A stretch of 64,000 nt of DNA. Origin: Arcanobacterium haemolyticum (GTDB taxonomy: Bacteria > Actinomycetota > Actinomycetes > Actinomycetales > Actinomycetaceae). Below, one piece after another: positions 53,167 through 62,480 of the stretch (position 1 is its first letter; the number at the start of each line of letters is the position of its first letter). Where the stretch lies: positions 1-64,000 of the forward strand of contig JADYUX010000004.1 in assembly GCA_021532125.1 (NCBI GenBank), written 5' to 3'. Under the pieces are notes generated by a model. The model did not search any database, was not told the DNA's origin, and was given only the letters and a program-made list of their open reading frames with translations. The translations under genes were made by a program, and so were the position numbers.

Positions 53167-53945
53167 GCGGCATCGACTGGAACGGAATCCTGCGCCTGCC
53201 CGAAGCGGCGCTCGCGGGATGCCGCCGCATTCCCAAGACGGTGCTCGTCAAGCAGGCCATGCTCACCAAGACCGAGCAGAAGAGGCTCGACAAGGTCGCG
53301 CGCCTTGAGCACTTCGCCACGGTCCAGAAGTCCACGACGCGCATCCCGCCGTACGAGGACGACGAGCGCAACGTGCAGAGCGTCGTCTTCCTCCGTTGCG
53401 AGATGACAGCCGGGACCATGGCGGTGGCCGAGGTGGCGGAGCTCGTGCACAAGTGCTTCCCGAACCCGACGGTGCTCCTGGTCGAGGCGGGCGGCTGCGC
53501 GTGCATATCGGTCGCCCTCACGCGGAGGAGCCAGGCCGAGCAGGGCGCGACGGTCGTCGACCGAGTCGAGTCGACGGGCGCGTTCGATCCTGGCCGTTCA
53601 GAATACGCGGACTTCCTAGGCGCGCTGGCATTCGGGCGGCTCTCGCAGGGCGACCTCTGGGAGTACCTGGTCGACCTGTCGCGCACCGTAGCGCTGTCCC
53701 GCGCGATTGGCGGCCTGGGGTTCTACCCCGTATGCCCCGCTCGAGACCGGGAAAAGCTGATCGCCCTCACGTCGCGCTACGATGAGATGGGAGCCTCCGT
53801 CAAGCGGCTGAAGGAGCAGCGGCGGTCGAAGGACATAACGCTCAACGAGTCCGCGAAGCTGAGGATGGAAATGAAGGAAGAGGAGCGACGCCTGAGGGCG
53901 GTCGCCGATGAGATAAAGGAGATCTGCAATGGCCGTTCTAGATGA
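53163..53945 (+). CDS. DUF4391 domain protein
   Basis: The 260-residue protein starts MSGIDWNGILRLPEAAL, coupled to the helicase stop by ATGA. It has RRIPKTVLVKQAMLTKTEQKR and later EVAELVHKCFPNPTVLLVEA, the layout of DUF4391 proteins, which commonly sit between an SNF2 helicase and a type III methyltransferase. Its C-terminus is a charged coiled coil (RLKEQRRSKDITLNE). The biochemical role is unknown. Confidence 0.72.
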   Translation: MSGIDWNGILRLPEAALAGCRRIPKTVLVKQAMLTKTEQKRLDKVARLEHFATVQKSTTRIPPYEDDERNVQSVVFLRCEMTAGTMAVAEVAELVHKCFPNPTVLLVEAGGCACISVALTRRSQAEQGATVVDRVESTGAFDPGRSEYADFLGALAFGRLSQGDLWEYLVDLSRTVALSRAIGGLGFYPVCPARDREKLIALTSRYDEMGASVKRLKEQRRSKDITLNESAKLRMEMKEEERRLRAVADEIKEICNGRSR

Positions 53946-54723
53946 GTATATTTTGCGAGCGGCGCGCCTTTTGAGTGATGCTGCAGATGAGGATGTTGAT
54001 GCGCTCTGCCGTGAAATCATGCAGGTCTTCGACCTCGACTACACTAACCCCGAGGCTTTAAAATATATCAATTCCTCAAGCTCATTTCGCTACTCGAAAA
54101 GCGACCTAGGGATGATTCTCCAGAAGCTGCGCCTAAAGCGGGAAGACTCAGACGACAAAGCGTTCGGTGCCGCATTCTGCGCAACTATAACGCAGCATAT
54201 CAGGAGACTGGAGCAAGCTCTTGAAGAGGGCGTGAAAGACGACGAGCTCAAAGCCGTATACGACTCAATCGACTACGTCTACGCAAACGCGAGGGGCTAC
54301 GACTCCTACACGGACGGACTAGCCTCCTATTCCTATGGGTCTTCCAATCGCAATGATTTCAACGATGAACAGACGCAACTACGTATCGACAAACTGAAGC
54401 ATTTCCGTGATGAGGAGCTCCGTAAGCTGAAAATCGCCGAAGCGCAGGGCGCTAGCGTCAGCCTCACGGCATCCGCCACGAGCAACGTACAGGTCACGTT
54501 AGAGGCAACCTTTGAACAGATTGACAAATTGCCAGAGACAACGCTTTCCGATGACGAGAAGACGCTGCTCAAAGGGATGATGGGCGATCTCAACACAAAA
54601 GATAAAAGCAAACGGGGCAGCAAGCTTGACAAACTCCTGAGCTGGCTTGCCGGCAAGGGCACCGACGTTTTTATTGCCGCCATGCCCTACATAGTTCAAC
54701 TAATCAAATCTCAACTTTCCTAG
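53929..54723 (+). CDS. Unrecognised defence-operon protein with hydrophobic C-terminus
   Basis: The 264-residue protein overlaps the DUF4391 gene by 17 bp and has AAGGAG before the ATG. The N-terminal half is helical and acidic. The C-terminus reads KLDKLLSWLAGKGTDVFIAA then MPYIVQLIKSQL, a short hydrophobic segment too weak for a clear membrane helix but typical of some abortive-infection effectors. GC is clearly lower than its neighbours, suggesting a separate origin. No family recognised. Confidence 0.7.
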   Translation: MAVLDEYILRAARLLSDAADEDVDALCREIMQVFDLDYTNPEALKYINSSSSFRYSKSDLGMILQKLRLKREDSDDKAFGAAFCATITQHIRRLEQALEEGVKDDELKAVYDSIDYVYANARGYDSYTDGLASYSYGSSNRNDFNDEQTQLRIDKLKHFRDEELRKLKIAEAQGASVSLTASATSNVQVTLEATFEQIDKLPETTLSDDEKTLLKGMMGDLNTKDKSKRGSKLDKLLSWLAGKGTDVFIAAMPYIVQLIKSQLS

Positions 54724-54734
54724 GAGGAGACCTC

Positions 54735-55866
54735 ATGGGCGAGATAGAAAAGATGACTCTTGAATCGGAGAGTCTTATTGACGACCGCCTGAATAAGCTC
54801 AAGGAGCTGATGCCCGAAGTGTTCTCCGAGAGCGGAATCGACTTCGACAAACTGCGGCTGGAGCTTGGCGACGAGGTAGACGAGGGCCTGGAGCGCTATG
54901 CGTTCACGTGGCCCGGCAAGGCCGATGCCATCCGCCAGTCGCAGATGTCCAGCACTGCTACTTTGCGTCCCCGTATCGAGAAAAGCCGCAGCCGCGATGG
55001 AGAGGATGGGTCCTTCGACTCGGACAACATTTATATCGAAGGCGACAATCTCGAGGTGCTGAAGCTCCTACAGCGCGGCTACCACGGCAAGGTCAAGATG
55101 ATCTACATCGACCCACCCTACAACACGGGTCACGACTTTGTCTACAAGGACAATTTCGGCAACTCTGTCGATAACTATAAGGAGCAGGCGGGACTCGCCG
55201 GCCAGTCCAACGCCGACACAAGTGGCCGCTACCATAGCGACTGGTGCTCGATGATGTACCCTAGGTTGAGACTGGCTCGAGAGCTCCTAACCGACGATGG
55301 CGTCATTTTCATTTCGATTGACGATAACGAAGACCGCAATTTGCGCATCCTCTGTGACGAGGTGTTCGGAGAGGCAAATTTCGTTTCTCAGCTAATCTGG
55401 GAACGAGCTTACTCGCCCAAGAATGACGCCAAATACGTTTCAAATAGCCATGATTATGTTCTCGTATACGCCAAATCCATTGAGCGCTTTGTGATTGGAC
55501 GCCTGCCGAGAACAGACGAGGCAAACGCCCGCTACAAGAATCCAGACAACGACCCTCGAGGCGTTTGGAAGCCAAGCGACCTCAGTGTAAAGACTTACAG
55601 CCCAGATTCCGACTATCCAATCACAACGCCCTCGGGGCGTGTTGTAGAGCCTCCAGCAGGACGCTGCTGGAGGCTCTCGCGAAACGCGTTTCGCGAGAGA
55701 CTCCAGGATAACCGCATTTGGTTTGGCCCAAACGGCGACAGCGTCCCTTGCATCAAGCGTTTCCTAACAGAGCTCAAATATGATGGAATGGCTCCAACTT
55801 CAATCATGTTTTACAAAGAAGTGGGTCACAGCCAGGAAGGCGCCAAGGAGCTCGTATCTCTATTTG
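54735..55866 (+). pseudogene. Type III methyltransferase Mod, N-terminal part (interrupted)
   Basis: Beta-class N6-adenine methyltransferase of a type III restriction system. About 375 codons remain: an N-terminal helical region, GDNLEVLKLL, the catalytic DPPYNTGHDFVYKDNF (about residue 130), ISIDDNEDRNLRIL and the target-recognition region ending EVGHSQEGAKELVSLF. After this the frame runs into antisense tet-cassette sequence. The SAM-binding FxGxx motif lies 2.9 kb away at 58,76x, so this part alone cannot methylate. Ribosome site TAGGAGGAGA. Confidence 0.88.
55646..55699. repeat. Two overlapping perfect inverted repeats in mod
   Basis: A 14-bp stem (55646-55659 with 55664-55677, loop GACG) overlaps by 4 bp a perfect 26-bp palindrome (55674-55699) centred on AACGCGTT. 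The palindrome encodes the same LSRNAFRE peptide on both strands. Confidence 0.8.
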
Positions 55867-56089
55867 TTATTACCTCCTTCGCAAAATCGTCCATGTTGAC
55901 TCCAAAAAGAAAGCAAATTTTTTTCAACATATTTAAATCGGGTTCATTAACATCTCTCTCCCAATTCGATAGTGCCTGCCGGGTAACATTCAATTCCCCG
56001 GCTAGTTCTTCCTGTGTCATTCCCAATTGTGTTCGCAGATGACGTATTTGCTTTCCTGTTGTAATATTCGTCTGTTCCTGGTTAAAAAT
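55826..56089 (-). CDS. Xre-type HTH protein downstream of tet(W), 3' end altered by the insertion
   Basis: The reading gives ITTGKQIRHLRTQLGMTQEE then LAGELNVTRQALSNWERDVN, a classical Xre/Cro HTH. No ATG lies in the expected place; GGAGA precedes an ATT codon at 56089 that fits as start. The last 10-12 codons (RDTSSLAPSWL) are antisense mod sequence, so the C-terminus was replaced at the junction near 55,860. It is in the same direction as tet(W). Confidence 0.6.
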   Translation of the reverse strand: MFNQEQTNITTGKQIRHLRTQLGMTQEELAGELNVTRQALSNWERDVNEPDLNMLKKICFLFGVNMDDFAKEVITNRDTSSLAPSWL

Positions 56090-56167
56090 AGTTTCTCCTC
56101 TCTGATACTGATTTTATCAATGATATTTCGCAATAGCCAGCAATGAACGCTTGCATTGCGCAAGACG

Positions 56168-58087
56168 TTACATTATCTTCTGAAACATATAGCGCACCTT
56201 GTCCAGGCGGCTGTTTGGACGGCGGGGCTGGATGACTGGCTTGCCGACAGCGGCCTGATACCCTTTCAGTTCTGTAAGGCATACGCTCTGCCCGTTGGTG
56301 TAAAAGGCCAGATCAGTACGGTATGCCTGTATACAGCGGGCGGGAATCTCGCCAGTAAAGACAACTTCATCCTTTTTTACCTGGACCGTTTCGATGGTGG
56401 CACAGTATTTCGGTGCATCATGATAAGCCCTGGAAAGATATTCCCGGGGCGCATAGAGGGTGAAGGAGAGATAAGGTTCCAGCAGTTGCGTCCCTGATTC
56501 CTTCAATGCCTGTTCCAATACAATCGGGGCCAATGAGCGGAAGTCCGCCGGCGTGCTGACCGGACTGTAATAAAGCCCGTATTCAAAGCAAATCTTACAG
56601 TCCGTTACGTTCCAGCCGAACAAGCCCTGCTCCAGCCCGTAACGGATACCATCCCTGACAGCGTTTTGAAAACTCTGGTTCAAGTATCCCAGCGAAACCC
56701 GGCTCTCGTATTGTACACCGGAGCCAAGCGGGAGTGGTGTAACAGACAGTCCGATGGATGCCCAAAACGGGTTGGGCGGCACCTCGATATGGATGGTGTG
56801 GCTGGCTGCTTTGAGCGGCCGCTCCATATAAATGACGGTGGGTTCCTTTACCACTGTTTCAAGCTTGTATTTTTCCGACAGCAAAGCGGAAACAACCTCC
56901 AACTGCACCCGGCCCAAAAAAGAAAGAATGATCTCATGGGTGATGGAATCCACCTCGCAGCGCAAAAGCGGGTCAGTATCCGCAAGTTGCGTAAGAGCGT
57001 CCAGCAGCCGTTCTCTTTGCGCTGCCGTTTTCGGCGCAATCGACGTCCGCAGCATGGGGAGGGGGTCCTCACGCCACCTTTTACGAGGGAGCCGGGTTGG
57101 GTCCCCTAATACATCGTTTAACCTCACGCTGTCGCTGGGAAGGATAACAATTTCACCCGGATAAGCGGTGTCTGTCCGAACAATTTCCCCTTTGGATGGA
57201 ATACGCATCTCTGTGATTTTCAGCTTTTCTCTCCCGGCCAGGGCCACCGTATCCCGCAGGCGCAGCGTTCCGCTGTATAGCCGTAGATAGACACGCCGCT
57301 GGCCGCAATCTGTATACTCCACCTTGAAAACGCTGCCGCATAGGGCGGCGCTCCCCTGTTCCCCAATCGGTTGGAACAGCCCTGTCACCGCATCCATCAA
57401 CGGTTGAATGCCAAGGCCCTTTTTGGCGCTGCCATAATAGACCGGGAACAGGGAGGCGTCTTGAACCCGCCGCTGTTCCTCCCGCACAAGTTTTTCCCGG
57501 CTGATTGGTTCTCCTGCGATATACTTTTCCAATAATTTATCGTTATTTTCGATGACCGCATCCCATGCTTCTATGTCGGTATTTTCCTCCAGGACTATTT
57601 CCGGGGACAGCGACACCGTCTGCTTGATGATAATATCGGCGGAGAGCTTATCCCGAACAGACTGAACCACGCTCTGCAAATCAACGCCAGCCTGGTCGAT
57701 CTTGTTGATAAAGATAACGGTGGGAATGTTCATTTTCCGCAGGGCATGGAACAGAATACGGGTCTGGGCCTGCACGCCATCTTTAGCGGAGATCACCAAG
57801 ATGGCCCCATCTAAAACAGCCAAAGAGCGGTACACCTCCGCCAAAAAATCCATGTGGCCGGGCGTATCCACAATGTTGACTTTACATCTGTGCCACTGGA
57901 AGGAAGTGACTGCCGCTTGAATGGTAATCCCACGCTGCCGCTCCAAAAACATGGTGTCCGTCCTCGTTGTCCCTTTTTCGACGCTCCCCGGTTCTGAAAT
58001 GGCTCCGCTGGCATATAGCAGGCTCTCCGTCAAGGTCGTCTTTCCAGCGTCTACATGGGCAAGAATTCCAATATTGATTATTTTCAT
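56168..58087 (-). CDS. tet(W): Ribosomal protection protein Tet(W)
   Basis: Translation GTPase related to EF-G that removes tetracycline from the ribosome. The 639-residue protein has the exact family length and starts [23 protein letters not shown] (G1). [19 protein letters not shown] (G2), [12 protein letters not shown] (G3) and [10 protein letters not shown] (G4) follow. The C-terminal domains end in VRYMFQKIM, as in Tet(W). GGGAGGACAATCAC precedes the ATG. An upstream leader peptide and attenuator suggest inducible expression. The assignment to Tet(W) rather than a relative is from sequence memory. Confidence 0.95.
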   Translation of the reverse strand: MKIINIGILAHVDAGKTTLTESLLYASGAISEPGSVEKGTTRTDTMFLERQRGITIQAAVTSFQWHRCKVNIVDTPGHMDFLAEVYRSLAVLDGAILVISAKDGVQAQTRILFHALRKMNIPTVIFINKIDQAGVDLQSVVQSVRDKLSADIIIKQTVSLSPEIVLEENTDIEAWDAVIENNDKLLEKYIAGEPISREKLVREEQRRVQDASLFPVYYGSAKKGLGIQPLMDAVTGLFQPIGEQGSAALCGSVFKVEYTDCGQRRVYLRLYSGTLRLRDTVALAGREKLKITEMRIPSKGEIVRTDTAYPGEIVILPSDSVRLNDVLGDPTRLPRKRWREDPLPMLRTSIAPKTAAQRERLLDALTQLADTDPLLRCEVDSITHEIILSFLGRVQLEVVSALLSEKYKLETVVKEPTVIYMERPLKAASHTIHIEVPPNPFWASIGLSVTPLPLGSGVQYESRVSLGYLNQSFQNAVRDGIRYGLEQGLFGWNVTDCKICFEYGLYYSPVSTPADFRSLAPIVLEQALKESGTQLLEPYLSFTLYAPREYLSRAYHDAPKYCATIETVQVKKDEVVFTGEIPARCIQAYRTDLAFYTNGQSVCLTELKGYQAAVGKPVIQPRRPNSRLDKVRYMFQKIM

Positions 58088-58125
58088 GTGATTGTCCTCC
58101 CTTTACTGCCCCGAAGGGCATAAAA

Positions 58126-58160
58126 ATCCCCAGCAGTAAAATACTTTTACCACTGGGGAT
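58126..58160 (-). promoter_or_regulatory. Transcription attenuator of tet(W)
   Basis: ATCCCCAG / CTGGGGAT arms with further pairing inside, followed on the minus strand by TTTTT. The stem overlaps the end of the leader peptide, so stalled ribosomes would prevent its formation. A second small hairpin (TGCCC TTCG GGGCA) lies before the ribosome site. Confidence 0.75.
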
Positions 58161-58188
58161 AATTTGCGGACATACACATATACAGCAT
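58147..58188 (-). CDS. tet(W) leader peptide (13 residues)
   Basis: MLYMCMSANYPQW followed by TAA, overlapping the attenuator stem. Its counterpart in tet(M) couples drug-induced ribosome behaviour to read-through. A TTGACA box on the minus strand lies at 58221-58226. Confidence 0.7.
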   Translation of the reverse strand: MLYMCMSANYPQW

Positions 58189-58446
58189 ACACCTGTTTGT
58201 GAGTGCTGTTTTTGGGGATATGTCAAAATTGATAAGGCAAAAGTATTCTTAAATTGGGTACAAAAAACTAAGCCCCTACAAAAGGGACTATCATAATCCT
58301 TTGTTCCCACTATTTGATTATAGTTTTATTTAAGAATACCTTGCCGCATATTTTTTACTCCTTTTCTGGACTTGAATTATTATATCACATCAGTTTTAGG
58401 AAAACAAGTATCTAAAAGAAATTTTTCTTCCCCTTATATGTAACAA

Positions 58447-58545
58447 TCATACCGGCTTCCTAACGTTCAGAATGGTTTCTACTGTCTGCTGCGGTGTTTG
58501 GTTGGAATTGTCCAGCCAAAAGCCGATCCGTGGTGTTGTCTGCAT
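58447..58545 (-). pseudogene. 32-residue remnant upstream of tet(W)
   Basis: MQTTPRIGFWLDNSNQTPQQ... reads like the C-terminal end of a P-loop nucleotide-handling protein, because WLDNSxxTPEET-type segments occur there. No Walker motif is present. It is probably carried with the cassette from an earlier location. The rest of 58189-58740 holds no supported gene. Confidence 0.35.
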
Positions 58546-58740
58546 TTTACTAAATACAAATTCAATGTATACAGAAAGAAATATATAAGGAGTGGGAGGG
58601 ATTCCGCCGTAGTCGGCATTGTAGGAAAATCCAAAAGTTTAGATTTTCTCAAAATGCTTATCTTTTGGTCTTTGGTTCGGAATAGTGTAGTGCTGGCGGT
58701 CTATCTATTGTTTTCGGTTGCTTGCTTCTTTACCGTACAT

Positions 58741-59415
58741 GAGCATTTAAGCACGGGTGATATTGTGCTTGATTTTTTCTCAGGCTCAGCATCGACCGCC
58801 CATGCCATGTTCCTGCAGGAGCTCGGAAAAGATGATCGCTATCAGTTTATCCTTGTCCAGCTTCCAGAGCCTTGTGACCCGAAACGCGACGCCTACAAGG
58901 ACGGGTATGAGACTCTCTGCGACATAGGCGAAGGACGCATTCGCCGCGCAGGCGACAAAATCAAAACCGAGCTCGAGGAATCCAACCGTCAACTCAAGCT
59001 TGGCGAGGGACCCAAGCAGCTTCCCGACATCGGCTTCCGTGTGTTCGAGCTCGATGAGTCCGGCATTGAGAAGCCCGAGCCCGGTCAGCTCCTCTTCGAC
59101 GTGGTCAAGCCCGATCGCTCCGATATGGATATCGTCTTCGAGATGATGCTCAAATGGGGCCTCGAGCTCACGCTGCCCGTCGAGAAGTCTGAAGCCGCGG
59201 GCTATCCCATCTGGTCCGTCGCTTGCGACGAGCTCGTCTGCTGCATGTCCCGAGGCCTCACCATTGAGGCGCTCGAGGCCATCGCCGACATGGAGCCCAG
59301 GCGCGTTCTCATCCTCGATTCCGTCCTCGACGACACCCTCAAGCTCAACGCCGTGCAGATCTTCAAGCACGCCGGCGAGCGCATGGGCTGTGAGATCGAA
59401 TTGAGGACGGTCTAG
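58741..59415 (+). pseudogene. Type III methyltransferase Mod, C-terminal part
   Basis: Family similarity resumes near STGDIVLDFFSGSASTAHAM, which carries the SAM-binding FxGxx motif. It continues with VQLPEPCDPKRDAYKDGYET and EGRIRRAGDKIKTEL to the natural C-terminus. Sequence before 58,740 in the same frame (hydrophobic VVLAVYLLFSVACFF) is not Mod. No in-frame start with a good ribosome site exists for this piece. Its stop is 1 bp before the res start. Confidence 0.88.
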
Positions 59416-59416
59416 C

Positions 59417-62400
59417 ATGGCGGCGCTCGAGTTCAAGTTCTCATCCGACCAGCAGCACCAGCTGGAGGCCATCGAAGCAACCTGCGACCTGTTCCGCGGA
59501 CAACAATTTATTGGCAGCGTATTCTCCGCCGATTCCGGCCGCAAAGGCCAGACGGCAATCGGCGAGCTCATGGTCGGCCACGGCAACGAGCTTCGCGTGG
59601 CGCCGGGCCAGCTCCTCGACAACCTGCACGCCGTGCAGGAGGAGGGCTGCCTCCCGGCAACCGACGTCCTCACCGATGGGCGCCTGCGAGACTTCACCGT
59701 CGAGATGGAGACCGGCACCGGCAAGACCTACGTCTACATCCGCTCCATCTACGAGCTAAACCGCCGCTACGGCATCACCAAGTTCGTTATCGTCGTGCCG
59801 AGCGTGGCCATCCGCGAGGGCGTCCTCAAGAGCCTCCAGACCACCCGCAGGCACTTCGAGACGCTCTACGACCGCACGCCGCTCGACTACTTCGTGTACG
59901 ACTCGAAGGACATGGGGCCGGTGGGTAACTTCGCCACGTCGAGCTCCATCCAGGTCATGGTCATCAACATCGACGCGTTCAACAAGGGCCTCGAGAAGGA
60001 TGGCACCGCGAAGGAGGGCAACCTCTTCCACCGTCCCAGCGAGAAGCTCACCGGCGGCTTCAGCCCTCGCGAGCTCGTGAGCGCCTGCAAGCCCGTCGTC
60101 ATCATCGACGAGCCCCAGAGCGTCGACAACACCAAGCAGGCCAAGGCCGCCATCAAGAGCCTGAACCCGCTGTTCGTGCTGCGCTACTCGGCCACGCACA
60201 AGCAGGCCTACAACATGATCTACCGCCTCACGCCGGTCGACGCCTTCGAGCGCCACCTGGTGAAGGGCATCTGCGTGGACTCGATCAAGGCCGAGGCGAA
60301 CCTCAACGGCGCGTACGTGAGGCTCGAGTCCGTCAAGTCCGACCCGTTCTCCGCCAAGGTGTCCATCGACGTGCGCCAGGCCGACGGCACGCAGAAGCGC
60401 AAGGCCGTCACGGTGAAGACCGGCAACGACCTCTACCAGAAGAGCGGCGAGAACAGCGACTACGAGAGCGGCTGGGTGGTCAACAACATCGGCGCCGCAG
60501 TGGGCGACGAGTTCATAGAGTTCCAGAACGGCGAGGTGCTCGAGCTCGGCGAGGCGCTGGGCGACGTCAACGAGGAGGTCGTCAAGCGCGCGCAGATCCG
60601 CCGCACCATCGAGGACCACCTGGCCCGCCAGTTCGAGCTGTGGCCGCGCGGCGTGAAGGTGCTCTCGCTCTTCTTCATCGACCGCGTCGACCGATACCGC
60701 GTCTACGAGCCCGAAGTCCACGGCGGCCTGTACGCCCTGATGTTTGAGGAGGAGTACGCAGGTGCCCTGAACTCGAAGGCGCCTCGTCGCATCGCAAAGG
60801 CGGCGGGGATCGGCAAGGGCACGTGGCTCGAGTGCTACGAAGCCGTCGGCGCCCCGCTGGTGCGCGACCCCCACGCCGTGCACCAGGGATACTTCGCCAA
60901 GGACAAGAAGGGCAAGTTCAAGGACTCCAAGGGAGCCGCCGGCACCGCCGACGACGCCGGGGCCTTCGAGCTCATCATGCAGAAGAAGGAGACGCTCATC
61001 TCCTTCCCGGACGGCAAGGACGCGGACAAGGACGTCTCTTTCGTCTTCAGCCACTCCGCGCTCAAGGAGGGCTGGGACAACCCCAACGTGTTCCAGATCT
61101 GCACGCTCGTCGAGACAAAGGACAACCTGACCAAGCGCCAGAAGATCGGCCGCGGTCTGCGCCTGTGCGTGAACCAGGATGGCGAGCGCCTGTACGACCC
61201 AGAGGCGAACGTGCTCACCGTCATCGCGAACGAGAGCTACGACGACTTCGCCAACGGCCTGCAGAAGGAGCTTGAGGCTGAGGACTTCAAGTTCGGCGTC
61301 ATCACTCCGGAGAGCTTCACGAAGGTCACGGTCAAGGGCGATGATGGCGTCGAGGAGCGCCTGGGCTACGAGAAGTCCAAGCAGGTCTACGACCACCTCG
61401 TCGCGACCGGCATGGTCGACGACAAGGGCGCGGTGACGCCCGAGCTGAAGGCGGCCGCCGAGGAGGGCAAGGTCGAGCTCCCCGCCGAGCTCGAGCCTGC
61501 CAAGGAGCAGGTCGAGGCGATCATCATCCACAAGTCCCAGAGGGTCCAGATCCGTGACAAGGCCAAGGAGGTCTCGGTCGAGCTGCAGAAGGACGTCACG
61601 CTCGACCCTGCGTTCCAGGCCCTGTGGGACCGCATCCGCCAGCGCACGCGCTTCCAGGTCGAGGTCGACTCCGGCAAGCTCATCGAACATGCCATCGAAG
61701 CTGTCGACGGCATGCTCGCCGTGCGCCCGCCCCAGGTGACGAGCGAGCGTGCCTCGCTGGGCATCGACGACGCGGGCGTGAGCGCCGAGGGCACGGGCAC
61801 CTCCGTGGTGTCCGTTTCGGGAAAGGTGAAATACGACCTTCCCGACCCGATCGCAGAGCTGCAGGACGCCGTCGGGCTCACCCGCGGCACCATCAAGGCG
61901 ATCCTCGAGGGCTGCAGCCGCCTCGACGAGTTCGAGATCGACCCCGCGACCTTCCTCGCGCAGGTCGGCGACAAGATCAACCGCGTGAAGAACGACCTCA
62001 TCGCCCAGGGCATCAAGTACGTGCGCCTTCCCGAGGACGAGTGGTACACCATGCGCGACCTCGAGCTTGACGACTACACGGCCTACCTTGGGCAGAACGC
62101 GTGGAAGCCGGACATGACGAGCAAGAGCCTGTACAACTACGTGGTCTACGACTCGGCGGGGGTCGAGCGCTCCTTTGCCGAGGCTCTAGACAAGCAGGAG
62201 GAGGTTCTCGTGTTCGCGAAATTGCCCTCGGCGTTCAAGATCGACACGCCGCTCGGCAGTTACAACCCCGACTGGGCGTACGTCGAGGAGGCCGACGGCG
62301 AGCGCCGCGTGTACTTCGTGACCGAGACCAAGGGCGGCAAGAACGGCGAGCCCGCCCTGCGCGACGCGGAGAAGATCAAGATCGGCTGCGCCAAGAAGCA

Positions 62401-62479
62401 CTTCGAGGCACTGGACCTCGGAAACGACTTCCATTACAACGTGCGCACGACCTACCAATACGAGGCGGTGAAGGCTTAG
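59417..62479 (+). CDS. Type III restriction endonuclease Res subunit
   Basis: Superfamily 2 helicase-nuclease that cuts DNA only in complex with Mod. The 1020-residue protein has Walker A METGTGKTYVYIRS (about residue 100), the DEPQS box (about 231), RYSATHKQAYNM, HSALKEGWDNPNVFQICTLV and RQKIGRGLRLCVN. The C-terminal nuclease site is PDWAYV ... FVTETKGG (PD-ExK, about 950-975). It is intact. Since mod is interrupted, it should be inactive unless another Mod partner exists. It is translationally adjacent to mod. Confidence 0.93.
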   Translation: MAALEFKFSSDQQHQLEAIEATCDLFRGQQFIGSVFSADSGRKGQTAIGELMVGHGNELRVAPGQLLDNLHAVQEEGCLPATDVLTDGRLRDFTVEMETGTGKTYVYIRSIYELNRRYGITKFVIVVPSVAIREGVLKSLQTTRRHFETLYDRTPLDYFVYDSKDMGPVGNFATSSSIQVMVINIDAFNKGLEKDGTAKEGNLFHRPSEKLTGGFSPRELVSACKPVVIIDEPQSVDNTKQAKAAIKSLNPLFVLRYSATHKQAYNMIYRLTPVDAFERHLVKGICVDSIKAEANLNGAYVRLESVKSDPFSAKVSIDVRQADGTQKRKAVTVKTGNDLYQKSGENSDYESGWVVNNIGAAVGDEFIEFQNGEVLELGEALGDVNEEVVKRAQIRRTIEDHLARQFELWPRGVKVLSLFFIDRVDRYRVYEPEVHGGLYALMFEEEYAGALNSKAPRRIAKAAGIGKGTWLECYEAVGAPLVRDPHAVHQGYFAKDKKGKFKDSKGAAGTADDAGAFELIMQKKETLISFPDGKDADKDVSFVFSHSALKEGWDNPNVFQICTLVETKDNLTKRQKIGRGLRLCVNQDGERLYDPEANVLTVIANESYDDFANGLQKELEAEDFKFGVITPESFTKVTVKGDDGVEERLGYEKSKQVYDHLVATGMVDDKGAVTPELKAAAEEGKVELPAELEPAKEQVEAIIIHKSQRVQIRDKAKEVSVELQKDVTLDPAFQALWDRIRQRTRFQVEVDSGKLIEHAIEAVDGMLAVRPPQVTSERASLGIDDAGVSAEGTGTSVVSVSGKVKYDLPDPIAELQDAVGLTRGTIKAILEGCSRLDEFEIDPATFLAQVGDKINRVKNDLIAQGIKYVRLPEDEWYTMRDLELDDYTAYLGQNAWKPDMTSKSLYNYVVYDSAGVERSFAEALDKQEEVLVFAKLPSAFKIDTPLGSYNPDWAYVEEADGERRVYFVTETKGGKNGEPALRDAEKIKIGCAKKHFEALDLGNDFHYNVRTTYQYEAVKA

Positions 62480-62480
62480 G

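Larger units (their letters stand above)
55867..58740. mobile_element. tet(W) cassette inserted in mod (ends approximate)
   Basis: The segment between the two mod halves holds xre, tet(W), its leader and remnant sequence. Its composition is unlike the flanks. No transposase and no clear target duplication are visible; the ends are placed by where Mod similarity stops (near 55,866) and resumes (near 58,740). About 20 residues of Mod seem lost. Confidence 0.7.

Noticed and set aside
38510-61080. Single GGGACAA half-sites in several genes
   Set aside because: Many simply encode Trp-Asp-Asn/Lys in GC-rich genes (for example near 50,480 and 61,070). Only full palindromes were kept.
59756-61690. 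644-codon minus-strand open frame
   Set aside because: It is the antisense of the helicase region of res. Its Leu/Val/Asp-rich text is typical of GC-rich antisense.
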